NCBI GenBank assembly: GCA_017474385.1
Contig: JAFVHU010000060.1
Span: 1 to 44,921, forward strand
Length of the DNA: 44,921 nt
Reading direction: 5' to 3'
DNA from: Afipia sp.
GTDB lineage: Bacteria > Pseudomonadota > Alphaproteobacteria > Rhizobiales > Xanthobacteraceae
Every line of letters begins with the position of its first letter. Within the stretch, counting starts at the first letter, position 1. This document shows, piece by piece, positions 1 to 8,534 of the stretch. The position numbers and the translations under genes were made by a program. The notes below the pieces were generated by a model. That model worked only from the letters and a program-made list of their open reading frames with translations. It had not been told where the DNA came from and made no database searches.

Positions 1-79
1 CGTTGAAGCTCTCGGATTTGAGCATCAGCTCGATCGACTGCGCAGTGGCGCTGTCATCTTCTATCAGCAATACGCGCAT
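1..79 (-). CDS. ctrA: Cell-cycle response regulator CtrA, 5' end only
   Basis: The reverse strand starts with ATG at 79 and reads MRVLLIEDDSATAQSIELML and onward off the left edge, so only about 26 residues are present. This is the highly conserved beginning of the CtrA receiver domain, with the acidic EDD pocket residues. CtrA is the DNA-binding master regulator of the alphaproteobacterial cell cycle and commonly activates flagellar genes. It is divergent from the flagellar gene fliI, and the shared upstream region is rich in GANTC sites. The family call rests on a short but very characteristic N-terminus. Confidence 0.88.
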   Translation of the reverse strand, partial: MRVLLIEDDSATAQSIELMLKSESFN

Positions 80-448
80 GCCAGTCCCCTATAGTCGCCG
101 CTCCGGGCGTCAGGCCGGCCGCCTACTCGCGGCACTGGAAAAACGCCTTTGAACAACTGATTCGGATCCTGACGACATATGGTTAACAAATGCTGATTCG
201 TGTCTGCAAGCTCTATCGTGCAATTTTTGTCGAATCGCACTAAGATGTTGCGGGTAAGCAGCTTTTCGTAGCCTAGCCATTCAAGTTCCACATTAAGAGT
301 CGGGCCTAACCGACTCCTGCGACTCACCCCTTTGTTCTGAAGGTCGAGCGCTCTCAGTCATCAAAGACAGTGACGCAATGATTAACGATGCGGGTAAACA
401 CGGGGTTAAGGGGAAGCGGCGGAATCGCGGAAACTTAAGGTTTTCGCA
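80..448. promoter_or_regulatory. Divergent ctrA/fliI intergenic region with a GANTC cluster
   Basis: This 369-base stretch holds no convincing gene. It contains six GANTC sites (159-163, 195-199, 232-236, 297-301, 312-316, 321-325) within 167 bases, far more than chance would give for a 4-base-specific motif. GANTC is the target of the CcrM methyltransferase of alphaproteobacteria, and CcrM methylation is known to time a ctrA promoter in Caulobacter. The sites are seen directly; the regulatory role here is inference. Confidence 0.55.
395..409 (+). promoter_or_regulatory. Candidate CtrA-binding site upstream of fliI
   Basis: TAAA-N7-TTAA matches the CtrA consensus TTAA-N7-TTAA at seven of eight defined bases. 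It ends 39 bases before the fliI start codon, a position suited to activating fliI. The match is not perfect and no promoter elements were identified with confidence. Confidence 0.35.
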
Positions 449-1774
449 ATGAAGGCCCTTGCCGAGCAGATCTCCGATATCGACGGCGTCAATATTTATG
501 GCCGTGTCGTCGGGGTGCGCGGTCTCATGGTGGAGATCGCGGGACCGATCCACGCCATGTCGGTGGGCGCGCGCATTGTTGTCGAAACCGGCAATAACCG
601 TTTCATCCCATGCGAGGTGATCGGCTTCACCGGCAACAATGCCGTGGTGATGCCTTTCGCCGGACTCGATGGCGTTCGCCGCGGCTGCCGCGCCGTGATC
701 GCCAACGCCGCCAGTCAGGTGCGTCCGTCGGCGTCGTGGCTCGGGCGCGTCGTCAATGCCATGGGCGAGCCGATCGATGGCAAGGGACCGCTGACCCAAG
801 GTCCGTCGCCGATGCCCTACAGGAACGCTCCGCCGCCTGCGCATTCCCGCAAGCGGGTGGGGCCGCCGCTCGATCTCGGGGTGCGGTCGCTCAATACTTT
901 CCTGACCTGCTGCCGCGGCCAGCGTATGGGCATCTTCGCAGGTTCCGGCGTCGGCAAGTCGGTGCTGCTGTCGATGCTCGCGCGCAACGTCGACGCGGAT
1001 ATTTCGGTGATCGGCCTCGTCGGCGAACGCGGCCGCGAGGTGCAGGAATTCTTGCAGGACGATCTCGGCGAGGAAGGGTTGGCTCGTTCGGTGGTGGTGG
1101 TCGCGACGTCCGATGAGCCCGCATTGATGCGGCGCCAGGCTGCCTATTTGACGCTGGCCATCGCCGAGTACTTCCGCGACGACGACAAGGATGTGTTGTG
1201 TCTGATGGACTCGGTCACCCGCTTTGCGATGGCGCAGCGTGAAATCGGCCTGTCCGCCGGCGAGCCGCCGACTGCGAAGGGCTATACGCCAACGGTGTTC
1301 ACCGAATTACCGAAACTGCTGGAGCGGGCGGGGCCGGGGTTGGGCGAGGGCACGATCACCGGCATCTTCACGGTGCTGGTGGATGGCGACGATCATAATG
1401 AGCCGGTCGCTGACGCCGTCAGAGGCATTCTCGATGGACATATCGTGATGGAGCGCGCCATCGCCGAGCGTGGCCGTTACCCGGCGATCAACATTCTCAA
1501 GTCGGTCTCCCGGACCATGCCGAGGTCTGCCGACCCGGCGTTCCTGCCAGTGATCACTCGCGGCCGTCAGGTGATGGCGACCTATGCCGACATGGAGGAA
1601 CTGATCCGGCTGGGGGCCTATCGGGCCGGTTCCAGCGCCGAGGTCGATGAGGCCATCCGGCTGCACGAACCGCTCGAGAACTTTCTGCGCCAGGCCAAGG
1701 ATGAGGCCACGGGGCTGGGGGAGGGCTACCGCCGATTGGAGCAAATCCTGCAAACCTTGGAAACGGAACGCTAA
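449..1774 (+). CDS. fliI: Flagellar export ATPase FliI
   Basis: A 441-residue protein of the FliI/SctN type III secretion ATPase family. It powers unfolding and delivery of flagellar subunits at the cytoplasmic face of the export gate. An N-terminal barrel (about 15-90) precedes the P-loop GSGVGKS at 165-171; the Walker B stretch VLCLMDS ends with the acidic residue near 254; the conserved [10 protein letters not shown] follows the P-loop region, and the C-terminal helical part runs to the end. The length is normal. It faces away from ctrA and is followed 106 bases later by fliJ, whose product regulates this ATPase. A CtrA-like box lies 40-54 bases upstream of the start. The chosen ATG gives the usual family N-terminus. 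Confidence 0.97.
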   Translation: MKALAEQISDIDGVNIYGRVVGVRGLMVEIAGPIHAMSVGARIVVETGNNRFIPCEVIGFTGNNAVVMPFAGLDGVRRGCRAVIANAASQVRPSASWLGRVVNAMGEPIDGKGPLTQGPSPMPYRNAPPPAHSRKRVGPPLDLGVRSLNTFLTCCRGQRMGIFAGSGVGKSVLLSMLARNVDADISVIGLVGERGREVQEFLQDDLGEEGLARSVVVVATSDEPALMRRQAAYLTLAIAEYFRDDDKDVLCLMDSVTRFAMAQREIGLSAGEPPTAKGYTPTVFTELPKLLERAGPGLGEGTITGIFTVLVDGDDHNEPVADAVRGILDGHIVMERAIAERGRYPAINILKSVSRTMPRSADPAFLPVITRGRQVMATYADMEELIRLGAYRAGSSAEVDEAIRLHEPLENFLRQAKDEATGLGEGYRRLEQILQTLETER

Positions 1775-1880
1775 CTTTGTCGCGCCATGATCCCGCCATC
1801 TGTGTTTGACCGGAGGGGCCCTTGCGGGGATGCCGGTTCTGTCCCGCTTTCTGGTTGGGACTTCTGGGGAGTACGAGTCG

Positions 1881-2300
1881 ATGAAGTCACGTGAAACGCT
1901 GATCCGCCTGAAGAAATTTCAGGTCGACGAAAAGCGCCGCAGGGTTGCGCAGATCGAAGGCATGATCGCTGACTTCCAGCGTATGTCGGTCGATCTGGAA
2001 CGCGAAATCCAACATGAGCAGGACCGCGCTGGCATTAACGATCCCACGCACTTCGCCTATCCTACCTATGCCAAGGCAGCCATTCAGCGCCGGGAAAATC
2101 TGACCCGTTCCGCGGACGAACTGCGGGTTCAGCTTGAGGACGCCAAGGCGGTGCTTGGCGAGGCGTTCGAAGAGCTCAAGAAGGTCGAACTGCTCGATGA
2201 GCGCGATCAGGCGCGCGAGCGCGCCGAGGAGAGCGCCCGGGAGCAGGCTGATCTCGACAGCATAGGCTTGATGCGCTCGCGGATCGGAGCGATGGCTTGA
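1881..2300 (+). CDS. fliJ: Flagellar export protein FliJ
   Basis: A 139-residue, almost entirely helical, charged protein that begins MKSRETLIRLKKFQVDEKRR, the form usual for alphaproteobacterial FliJ. FliJ is the coiled-coil stalk that inserts into the FliI hexamer and links it to FlhA. A longer frame opens at 1806, but the ATG at 1881 is preceded by GGGGAG about ten bases upstream and gives a normal family length. It lies directly downstream of fliI on the same strand and probably shares its transcript. A strong hairpin terminator follows at 2425. Confidence 0.92.
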   Translation: MKSRETLIRLKKFQVDEKRRRVAQIEGMIADFQRMSVDLEREIQHEQDRAGINDPTHFAYPTYAKAAIQRRENLTRSADELRVQLEDAKAVLGEAFEELKKVELLDERDQARERAEESAREQADLDSIGLMRSRIGAMA

Positions 2301-2424
2301 GGTCTGGCGCGTCCGGCGGTTGCAGAGCCGGAACCCGTCCGCCTCGGTGAACCTGCCTCATTGCCGCAGGTCCCGCGCCTGAACTCACAAGGCTGGTTTT
2401 TGCGATATGTTTCCGTGATATGAG

Positions 2425-2456
2425 ACCCGGGCCGTAATGCCCGGGTTTTGCTTTTT
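2425..2456 (+). terminator. Intrinsic terminator after fliIJ
   Basis: An 8-base perfect stem (ACCCGGGC with GCCCGGGT, 2425-2432 and 2439-2446) with a 6-base loop is followed by a T-rich tail. It separates fliIJ from the sigma factor gene. The 2301-2580 gap otherwise shows no gene. Confidence 0.8.
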
Positions 2457-2580
2457 CGCGACTGGGCCCTTGGCGGAAGCTGGACCGTATACTGGCAAGA
2501 TGTGATACGAGACGGCGAGAGCGACTTCGATTTTCGACTCTGCCGGGTACGATAGAGCGACGTATTTTTGAGGAAGTTTA

Positions 2581-3129
2581 ATGTTGACGCCGGCTGAGTT
2601 GATCTGGCTGCTCGCATCGGTTGCGAAGGGGGATGAGGCGGCATTTGAGCGCCTCTATGCCGCCACCCGGGCGAAACTCTTCGGCGTGGTGCTCCGTATA
2701 TTGAGGCGTCAGGATCTTGCCGAGGAGGTGGTCCAGGAAGCCTACGTCAAGATCTGGCACAGTGCGGGTCAGTTCAATCCTTCGTTGGCATCTCCGATTA
2801 CCTGGATGGTGTCGATCGCCCGCAACCGGGCGATCGATGTCGTGCGCAAACGGAGTGAGGCGTCGATCGAAGACGAGCCCGCCGCCATGGAGATCGCGTC
2901 GGATATTCCGGATCCGCTGGCGCGACGGGAAATGACGGAGGAGCTGAAGCGGATTTTGGAGTGCGTCGGGCAACTTGATCCGGAGCGCCAGAAACTGGTG
3001 CTGCTAGCCTATTACAATGGATGGAGCCGCGAGCAATTGTCGGAGAAATTCAATACGCCGCTGAACACGGTCAAGACCTGGCTACGTCGCAGCATGATTG
3101 AAATTCGCGGATGTCTTGGTTTGGGATGA
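2581..3129 (+). CDS. ECF RNA polymerase sigma factor, SigK-like
   Basis: A 182-residue sigma-70-family factor of the ECF type with only regions 2 and 4. Region 2 spans about residues 20-90, with the core-binding stretch DLAEEVVQEAYVKIW and the promoter-melting segment ITWMVSIARNRAIDVVR. Region 4 (about 128-178) contains the helix-turn-helix WSREQLSEKFNTPLNTVKTW. It directs core polymerase to a small stress regulon. The next gene, one base downstream, encodes a membrane anti-sigma factor of the RskA type, so the pair forms a regulated unit. No auto-regulated ECF promoter was identified upstream. The pair sits inside a flagellar gene neighbourhood, but no sequence link to motility is visible. 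Confidence 0.93.
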   Translation: MLTPAELIWLLASVAKGDEAAFERLYAATRAKLFGVVLRILRRQDLAEEVVQEAYVKIWHSAGQFNPSLASPITWMVSIARNRAIDVVRKRSEASIEDEPAAMEIASDIPDPLARREMTEELKRILECVGQLDPERQKLVLLAYYNGWSREQLSEKFNTPLNTVKTWLRRSMIEIRGCLGLG

Positions 3130-3130
3130 G

Positions 3131-4144
3131 ATGAACTACAGCGAAGACCATATCGCGCTCGCCGCGGAATACGCACTCGGCACCTTAAGTGCCGACGAGC
3201 GCGCGCTTGTCGAAACCATGATGATTGTCGATCATGGCTTTATGGAAGTGGTCGATGCGTGGGATCGCAAGCTCAGCCCGTTGCATCAGATGGTTGCTCC
3301 GATCGAGCCGCCGGCGCATCTGTGGGACAACATCAGCGCAGCGCTTGGTCTGGTCGGACCGCAACCGGAGCCGGTTGAACAGCCCAAGGAAGAGCCGAAG
3401 CCGGAGGAGCAGGTCGCATCAGAGCAACCGGGACAAACACCCACAGTGGCTGAACAGACGGAGCAAACCGAGCAAACCGAGCAAACCGTCGCCGCTGCTG
3501 GATCAACCGATACACCAGCGGAAACGCCTCAGGCTGCGGCGTCACCCGAGATCGTGCCGGAGCCGGTCGTGGTCCCGCCGTCGAATGTCGTTTCATTGCC
3601 CGCTCGCCAGCGCGGCGGATCGGCCTTCGGCTGGGTCATGACGGCGGTCGCGGCATCGCTCGCTGGTGTGATTGCGCTTCAAGCCAATCGCCCTGAACTC
3701 CTGCCGGAGCAATTGCGGGTCAAGCCGCAGATCAAGGTCGTTGAAGTTGTGGCGCCAACGCCCACGGCCGCTGCGCAGTTTGTCGCTGTGCTCCAACAGA
3801 ATGCCGCTGCGCCGGCTTTCATTCTCACCGTGGATACGGCGACGAAGAACTTCACCGTGCGCAAGGTTAGCGCCACGCCGGAGCCCGGCAAAAGCTATGA
3901 GCTTTGGCTGGTGTCCGACCGGCTGCAACGTCCGCGGTCCCTTGGCGTGATCGGCGGCAGCGATTTCACCATCCGCCCGGGGCTGGCGGCGTATGACAGC
4001 GAAACGATCAACAAAGCCACTTACGCAGTGACCACCGAACCGGAGGGTGGTTCGCCCACCGGCGCTCCCACCGGGCCGATTGTCTATACCGGCAAGCTGA
4101 TCGAGAGTGTGCCCGCGCTTCCTGCGCCGGCATCGCCGCGCTGA
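3131..4144 (+). CDS. Membrane anti-sigma factor, RskA-like
   Basis: A 337-residue protein counted from the ATG at 3131, one base after the sigma factor stop codon. The open frame extends upstream to 3098, but that start lies inside the sigma gene. The N-terminal ~70 residues form the cytoplasmic sigma-binding part (AEYALGTLSADERALVE). A Pro/Glu/Gln-rich linker follows at about 78-150, including four EQT units. One membrane segment lies at about 166-184, and the C-terminal periplasmic RskA domain (GKSYELWLVSD) at about 240-310. It likely holds the sigma factor at the membrane until regulated cleavage. A perfect hairpin terminator lies just downstream. Confidence 0.9.
   Translation: MNYSEDHIALAAEYALGTLSADERALVETMMIVDHGFMEVVDAWDRKLSPLHQMVAPIEPPAHLWDNISAALGLVGPQPEPVEQPKEEPKPEEQVASEQPGQTPTVAEQTEQTEQTEQTVAAAGSTDTPAETPQAAASPEIVPEPVVVPPSNVVSLPARQRGGSAFGWVMTAVAASLAGVIALQANRPELLPEQLRVKPQIKVVEVVAPTPTAAAQFVAVLQQNAAAPAFILTVDTATKNFTVRKVSATPEPGKSYELWLVSDRLQRPRSLGVIGGSDFTIRPGLAAYDSETINKATYAVTTEPEGGSPTGAPTGPIVYTGKLIESVPALPAPASPR
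3452..3487 (+). repeat. Tandem 9-base repeat encoding EQT units
   Basis: Three exact copies of GAGCAAACC (3461-3487) are preceded by a degenerate copy at 3452-3460. They encode Glu-Gln-Thr units in the linker of the anti-sigma factor. The in-frame 9-base period means slippage would change linker length without a frameshift. Confidence 0.85.
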
Positions 4145-4165
4145 TATCCTGAATGAGCGCAACAA

Positions 4166-4192
4166 AAAACGCCCGTGGGGAGCGGGCGTTTT
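4166..4192. terminator. Bidirectional intrinsic terminator
   Basis: A 10-base perfect stem (AAAACGCCCG with CGGGCGTTTT) surrounds a 7-base loop. It has A residues on one side and T residues on the other, so it can end transcription both from the anti-sigma gene (plus strand) and from the small gene at 4278-4487 (minus strand). Confidence 0.85.
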
Positions 4193-4277
4193 CTGTTCTC
4201 AGACTTGGGGTCTTCTGAGCTATCACAAGGCGACTTCGGGGGGCGGGGAAGAGAGCCTTGTGAATTCGTAAAACTCG

Positions 4278-4487
4278 TTAGCGGATCGCAGACTGATCCG
4301 AGCTGGTTATGACAACAGCTTTATTAGCCTTCACCGCCGGACCTGTAACCTTAGCCGTCTGCGTGAGGCCGTTATCCGAAAGGCGAGCGGAGATTCCGAG
4401 ACCCGCAACGCCGATTGCGGCGACGAGCGCCACAACGACGATCTTCAAATGCGTCATGCGGTCAGCGCTGTAAAACGAATGGTTCAT
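4278..4487 (-). CDS. Small single-pass membrane protein, function unknown
   Basis: A 69-residue protein starting at the ATG at 4487, which has a strong GGGAGG ribosome site seven bases upstream; the longer open frame to 4595 lacks this. Residues about 14-34 (KIVVVALVAAIGVAGLGISA) form one membrane segment or uncleaved signal, followed by a short polar tail. I do not recognise a named family. A sequence resembling an EcfG-type general-stress promoter lies about 80 bases upstream of the start. It converges on the anti-sigma gene and shares its terminator. Confidence 0.72.
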   Translation of the reverse strand: MNHSFYSADRMTHLKIVVVALVAAIGVAGLGISARLSDNGLTQTAKVTGPAVKANKAVVITSSDQSAIR

Positions 4488-4567
4488 AAAAACCTCCCGC
4501 CGCCTTTTGATGCAGTCGAACGTTTGTCTCGCTCGCATGCCCGTGGGTTCAACCCCACGCTCTAAAC

Positions 4568-4593
4568 AACGTAATTGGCAGGGATTCGTTTCC
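4568..4593 (-). promoter_or_regulatory. Possible EcfG (general stress) promoter
   Basis: On the minus strand, GGAAA (4593-4589), a 17-base spacer and CGTT (4571-4568) resemble the alphaproteobacterial EcfG consensus GGAAC-N16-18-CGTT with one mismatch. It points toward the small membrane protein and lies about 80 bases from its start. The rest of the 4488-4788 gap shows no gene. Confidence 0.4.
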
Positions 4594-4788
4594 AAGCACC
4601 GTTCACAAACGAGTGAAATGTCTTGAACTTCCGAGAGGTCAGTAAACCACTCAGGAATACCATAGAATTTTCAAATGCTTAATAATAAGGCTGAGGGAGT
4701 GCTCGCCTGTGAAGATTTCCAAATTTTCATGAAAAGCTTGTCTGTGACCATTTTGTCGCAGGCATTTTTATAGAAATCCAATAGCGGA

Positions 4789-6915
4789 TTAGATGCTTCC
4801 GACTGTTTTCAGGCGTGCCCGGGGATGGATTTCCGCTTGTGACAAGACAGTCGTCTGGGCCCGGAAACGTTCCACCAGCGAGCGCACAAATGGCCGTATC
4901 GCGGCTGATGTCACCAGCACCGGCGCTTCACCTTCACGGGCGGCCTGTTCGAAACGATCGCGCACCGCGGTCATGAACTCCGACAGTTTCGACGGCTGCA
5001 TCGCGAGGCTGCGCTCATCGCCTGTGCCGATCAACGATTCCGCGAACGCCTGCTCCCACTTCGCGCTGAGCGCGATCAGCGGCAGGTAGCCGTTCATCGA
5101 TGTGTTCTGCGCGCAGATCTGCCGCGCCAGCCGGGTTCGCACATGTTCAGCCAGCGTCGCCGGATTGCGCGAGAAGGCGAGCGCGTCGGCGATGCCCTCA
5201 AGAATGGTGGAGAGATCGCGGATCGAGATGCGCTCGGCCAGCAGCAATTGCAGGACGCGCTGGATGCCGGAAACCGTAATCTGGTTGGGCACAATATCCT
5301 TGACCAGTTCACCCTGTTCCTTGGGCAGATCGCGCAAGAGCTTCTGCACCTCACCATAGGACAACAGGTCAGACATATTGCCTTTGAGCAGTTCAGTGAG
5401 ATGCGTGGAGAGGACGGTCGCGGAATCCACCACCGTATAGCCCTTCAGCGAGGCTTCTTCCTTGAGCGACGCATCGACCCAGGTCGCGGGCAATCCGAAT
5501 GTCGGCTCGGTGGTGTGGGTGCCCGGAATGGTGACCTGATTGCCGGCCGGGTCCATGACCATGAACTGGTTCGCCCAGATGCGTCCGGTGCCGGCGTCGA
5601 CCTCCTTGATCTTGATGACGTAGGTGTTCGCTTCGAGTTGTACGTTGTCCAGAATGCGCACGGCCGGCATCACGAAGCCCATTTCGGTCGCGAGCGAGCG
5701 GCGCAGCGCCTTGATCTGGTCGGTGAGGCGGTCGGTGCCATCCGGTCCGTTGACCAGCGGCAGCAGCGCATAACCAAGCTCAATCTTGAGGTCGTCGATC
5801 TTGAGCGCGCTGGAGATCGGTTCTTCGGCTGCGGCAGCAGCGGCTGCGGCCGGCGCAGCCGCCTCGCGGGCCTCCTCGACCTTGGCGGCGTGGTTATTCG
5901 TGCGCGCATTCCAGGCCAGCCAGCCCGCGCCGCCACCCAGCAGCAGGAACGGCAACATCGGAATGCCGGGCAGCAGGGCCAGCACCAGCATGACGCCCGA
6001 TGACATGCCGAGCGCCTGCGGATAACCCGACAACTGCTTCATCATGGCCTTGTCGGCAGCGCCGGTGACGCCCGCCTTCGACACCAGCAGACCCGCAGCG
6101 GTCGAGACGATCAGCGCGGGAACCTGGGTGACAAGGCCGTCGCCCACCGTCAGCAGCGTGTAGGTGCGGGCCGCATCAGCGAAACCCATGCCCTGCTGGG
6201 CGACGCCGATGATGATGCCGCCGATCACGTTGATAAACACCACGAGCAGGCCGGCGATGGCGTCGCCGCGGACAAACTTGGAGGCGCCGTCCATGGCGCC
6301 GAAGAAGCCGCTTTCGTCCTCGAGTTCCTTGCGGCGGTGCTTGGCCACTTTCTCGTCGATCAGGCCGGCGGAGAGGTCGGCGTCGATCGCCATCTGCTTG
6401 CCGGGCATCGAGTCGAGATGAAAGCGCGCCGCCACTTCGGCGATGCGGCCCGAACCCTTGGTGATGACGACAAAGTTCACGATGACAAGGATCGTGAAGA
6501 CGATGATGCCGATGACGAAATTGCCGCTCATCACGAAGTTGCCGAACGCCTCGATGACGTGTCCGGCAGCGGCGGTCCCTTCATGGCCGTGCGACAGGAT
6601 CAGGCGGGTCGACGCGAGGTTGAGCGACAGCCGCAGCATGGTCGAGATCAGCAGGACGGTCGGGAACGCCGAGAATTCCAGTGGCGTCTGAATGAACAGC
6701 GCCGTCATCAGGATCAGGATCGAAAGCGTGATCGAGATCGCCAGAAACAGGTCCAGCACCACCGCCGGCAGCGGCAGGATGAGAACCACGAGAATGGTGA
6801 GAACACCGAAGGCCAGCGCAAGGTCGCCGCGCCGGAGCATTGTGCCGATATCGCTGAAACTGGGAAATCCGGAGCCGGTTGCCGCACTACCCTGGCCCGC
6901 CGTTACATCCACCAT
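4789..6915 (-). CDS. flhA: Flagellar export gate protein FlhA
   Basis: A 708-residue protein of the FHIPEP family, the transmembrane part of the flagellar type III export gate that docks FliI/FliJ and chaperone-substrate complexes. The N-terminal half carries about eight membrane segments (first near residue 30). The FHIPEP signature (RIAEVAARFHLDSMPGKQ) lies near 158-175 and the conserved acidic cytoplasmic loop (DEKVAKHRRKELEDESGFFG) near 187-206. An unusual alanine run (about 352-363) joins the membrane part to the C-terminal cytoplasmic domain. The ATG at 6915 is preferred over the open frame to 7023, because a GGGGGAAG ribosome site lies just upstream and it gives a normal N-terminus. 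It is convergent with the sigma/anti-sigma block. Confidence 0.97.
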   Translation of the reverse strand: MVDVTAGQGSAATGSGFPSFSDIGTMLRRGDLALAFGVLTILVVLILPLPAVVLDLFLAISITLSILILMTALFIQTPLEFSAFPTVLLISTMLRLSLNLASTRLILSHGHEGTAAAGHVIEAFGNFVMSGNFVIGIIVFTILVIVNFVVITKGSGRIAEVAARFHLDSMPGKQMAIDADLSAGLIDEKVAKHRRKELEDESGFFGAMDGASKFVRGDAIAGLLVVFINVIGGIIIGVAQQGMGFADAARTYTLLTVGDGLVTQVPALIVSTAAGLLVSKAGVTGAADKAMMKQLSGYPQALGMSSGVMLVLALLPGIPMLPFLLLGGGAGWLAWNARTNNHAAKVEEAREAAAPAAAAAAAAEEPISSALKIDDLKIELGYALLPLVNGPDGTDRLTDQIKALRRSLATEMGFVMPAVRILDNVQLEANTYVIKIKEVDAGTGRIWANQFMVMDPAGNQVTIPGTHTTEPTFGLPATWVDASLKEEASLKGYTVVDSATVLSTHLTELLKGNMSDLLSYGEVQKLLRDLPKEQGELVKDIVPNQITVSGIQRVLQLLLAERISIRDLSTILEGIADALAFSRNPATLAEHVRTRLARQICAQNTSMNGYLPLIALSAKWEQAFAESLIGTGDERSLAMQPSKLSEFMTAVRDRFEQAAREGEAPVLVTSAAIRPFVRSLVERFRAQTTVLSQAEIHPRARLKTVGSI

Positions 6916-7084
6916 CGTCGCCGCTTCCCCCCGCGTATGTCGCTCGCGAGCCCCAAAGGTTTGGGCGGCGGCCGAAGGGCCACCGTTCCTAAAGTGAGGC
7001 ACCGCACTGGCATCCACGGGCATTCCCCCCGTTCAGCGACCGACGACACTCGACTTCACCCGGCAAAATTTGCCCAGTTTATCG

Positions 7085-7099
7085 TTAGTAAAGAGTTAA
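7085..7099 (-). promoter_or_regulatory. Candidate CtrA-binding site upstream of flhA
   Basis: TTAG-N7-TTAA on the plus strand (TTAA-N7-CTAA toward flhA) matches the CtrA consensus at seven of eight positions. It lies 170 bases upstream of the flhA start, in the divergent gap shared with the MFS transporter gene. Role inferred only. Confidence 0.35.
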
Positions 7100-7207
7100 C
7101 GGGAAAACCGACGGCTGAAATGTCGCGTGCGGGAGGATGTTATTCTCGCATAACCCCCATTCGGAGAATGACTTGACCGGCGGCATAAGGCCGACGAAGT
7201 TGCGTCC

Positions 7208-8443
7208 GTGCCGGTTTCCATCGATTCTGACTCTCATCCAGCGGTCTTCACGCCGGACTCACGCGCGGCGTGGGCACGGCTGGGTATTGCCCTCATTATC
7301 GGATCGATCGGCAGCGTCGGCATGTGGTCGGTGGTGGTGGTCATCCCCATCGTCCAGGCTGACTTCGGGGCGACCCGGGGAGCGGCGTCGCTGGCTTTCA
7401 CCTGTGCCATGCTCGGCTTTGGGTCCGGCGGCGTGATGATGGGCAAGCTGTCGGACCGTTTCGGCATCGTGATGGCGATCACGATCGGCATCGTCGCCAT
7501 GCTGTTCGGCTATCTCGGCGCGGGTTACGCCGCCGCGCTCTGGCAATTCAACCTGATGCACTTCCTGATCGGGCTTGGCGCCGCGGCGACCTTCGGGCCG
7601 CTGATGACCGAGGCATCGCACTGGTTCGATCGCCACCGTGGGCTGGCCGTCACGATTGCCGCTAGCGGAAACTACATCGCGGGTACGTTCTGGCCCACCG
7701 TTGTCGAACGCGGCACGGCCTATGCGGGATGGCGCGCCACGCACATCGCGATTGGTATTGGCTGCGCCATCGTCATGGTCGTCGTCGTCGCGATTCTGCG
7801 CTGGCAGATCGGCAGTGAAACCGTTCGTTCACACGCAGATGCGCCGCCACCGCGCGTCGATCTGCAGATCAGCACCAATGCTCTCACCGCAGTGCTTGGC
7901 ATCGCGGCTATCGCCTGCTGTGTGGCGATGTCGATGCCGCAGGTTCATATCGTCGCCTACTGTGGCGATCTCGGTTATGGCGTGGCGCGCGGCGCCGAAA
8001 TGCTGTCGCTGATGCTGGCCTTCGGAATCGTCAGCCGGATCGGCTCCGGTTTTCTTGCCGACCGCATCGGCGGATTGCGCACGCTATTGGTCGGCTCGAT
8101 CGCGCAGGGCGTGGCGCTGACGTTCTATCTGTTCTTCGATGGGCTGACGTCGCTGTACGTCATCTCCGCGATGTTCGGCTTGTTTCAGGGCGGCATCGTG
8201 CCGAGCTACGCCATCATCGTACGGGAATCGATGCCAGCCAGTGTGGCCGCAACCCGTGTCGGTATCGTCATCTTCGCGTCGGTCATCGGCATGTCGTTCG
8301 GGGGCTGGATTTCCGGCGTGATTTTCGACGCGACCGGCTCCTATGCCGCCGCGTTCCTGAACGGCGTCGGCTGGAATGCGTTGAACATCGCCATTGTCGT
8401 GACGCTGTTGCTGCGCGCCCGCCGGCGCATGGCTTTCGCCTGA
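7208..8443 (+). CDS. MFS transporter, oxalate/formate-antiporter or monocarboxylate type
   Basis: A 411-residue major facilitator protein with about twelve hydrophobic segments. It carries the cytoplasmic loop motif GKLSDRFG between segments 2 and 3 and a related GFLADRIGG in the second half. The segments WFDRHRGLAVTIAASG and the general layout resemble the OFA/MCT branch, which exchanges small carboxylates. The substrate cannot be read from the sequence. The start codon is GTG at 7208. The gene is divergent from flhA and followed by panD and the biotin genes, but it is not clearly in their operon (92-base gap), so a link to pantothenate or biotin supply is only a possibility. Confidence 0.85.
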   Translation: MPVSIDSDSHPAVFTPDSRAAWARLGIALIIGSIGSVGMWSVVVVIPIVQADFGATRGAASLAFTCAMLGFGSGGVMMGKLSDRFGIVMAITIGIVAMLFGYLGAGYAAALWQFNLMHFLIGLGAAATFGPLMTEASHWFDRHRGLAVTIAASGNYIAGTFWPTVVERGTAYAGWRATHIAIGIGCAIVMVVVVAILRWQIGSETVRSHADAPPPRVDLQISTNALTAVLGIAAIACCVAMSMPQVHIVAYCGDLGYGVARGAEMLSLMLAFGIVSRIGSGFLADRIGGLRTLLVGSIAQGVALTFYLFFDGLTSLYVISAMFGLFQGGIVPSYAIIVRESMPASVAATRVGIVIFASVIGMSFGGWISGVIFDATGSYAAAFLNGVGWNALNIAIVVTLLLRARRRMAFA

Positions 8444-8534
8444 CAGCTATCCGCCCCTAAAGTCTTGACCCCGGCGAGCGCCCGTCCTAACGGACTTGCG
8501 CGCGAGGCGTCCGCGCCGGAACCAGGGCAGGCCG

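Noticed and set aside
5143-6003. Long plus-strand frame of 286 codons opposite flhA
   Set aside because: It is antisense to the clear flhA coding sequence and has the biased composition of a shadow frame.
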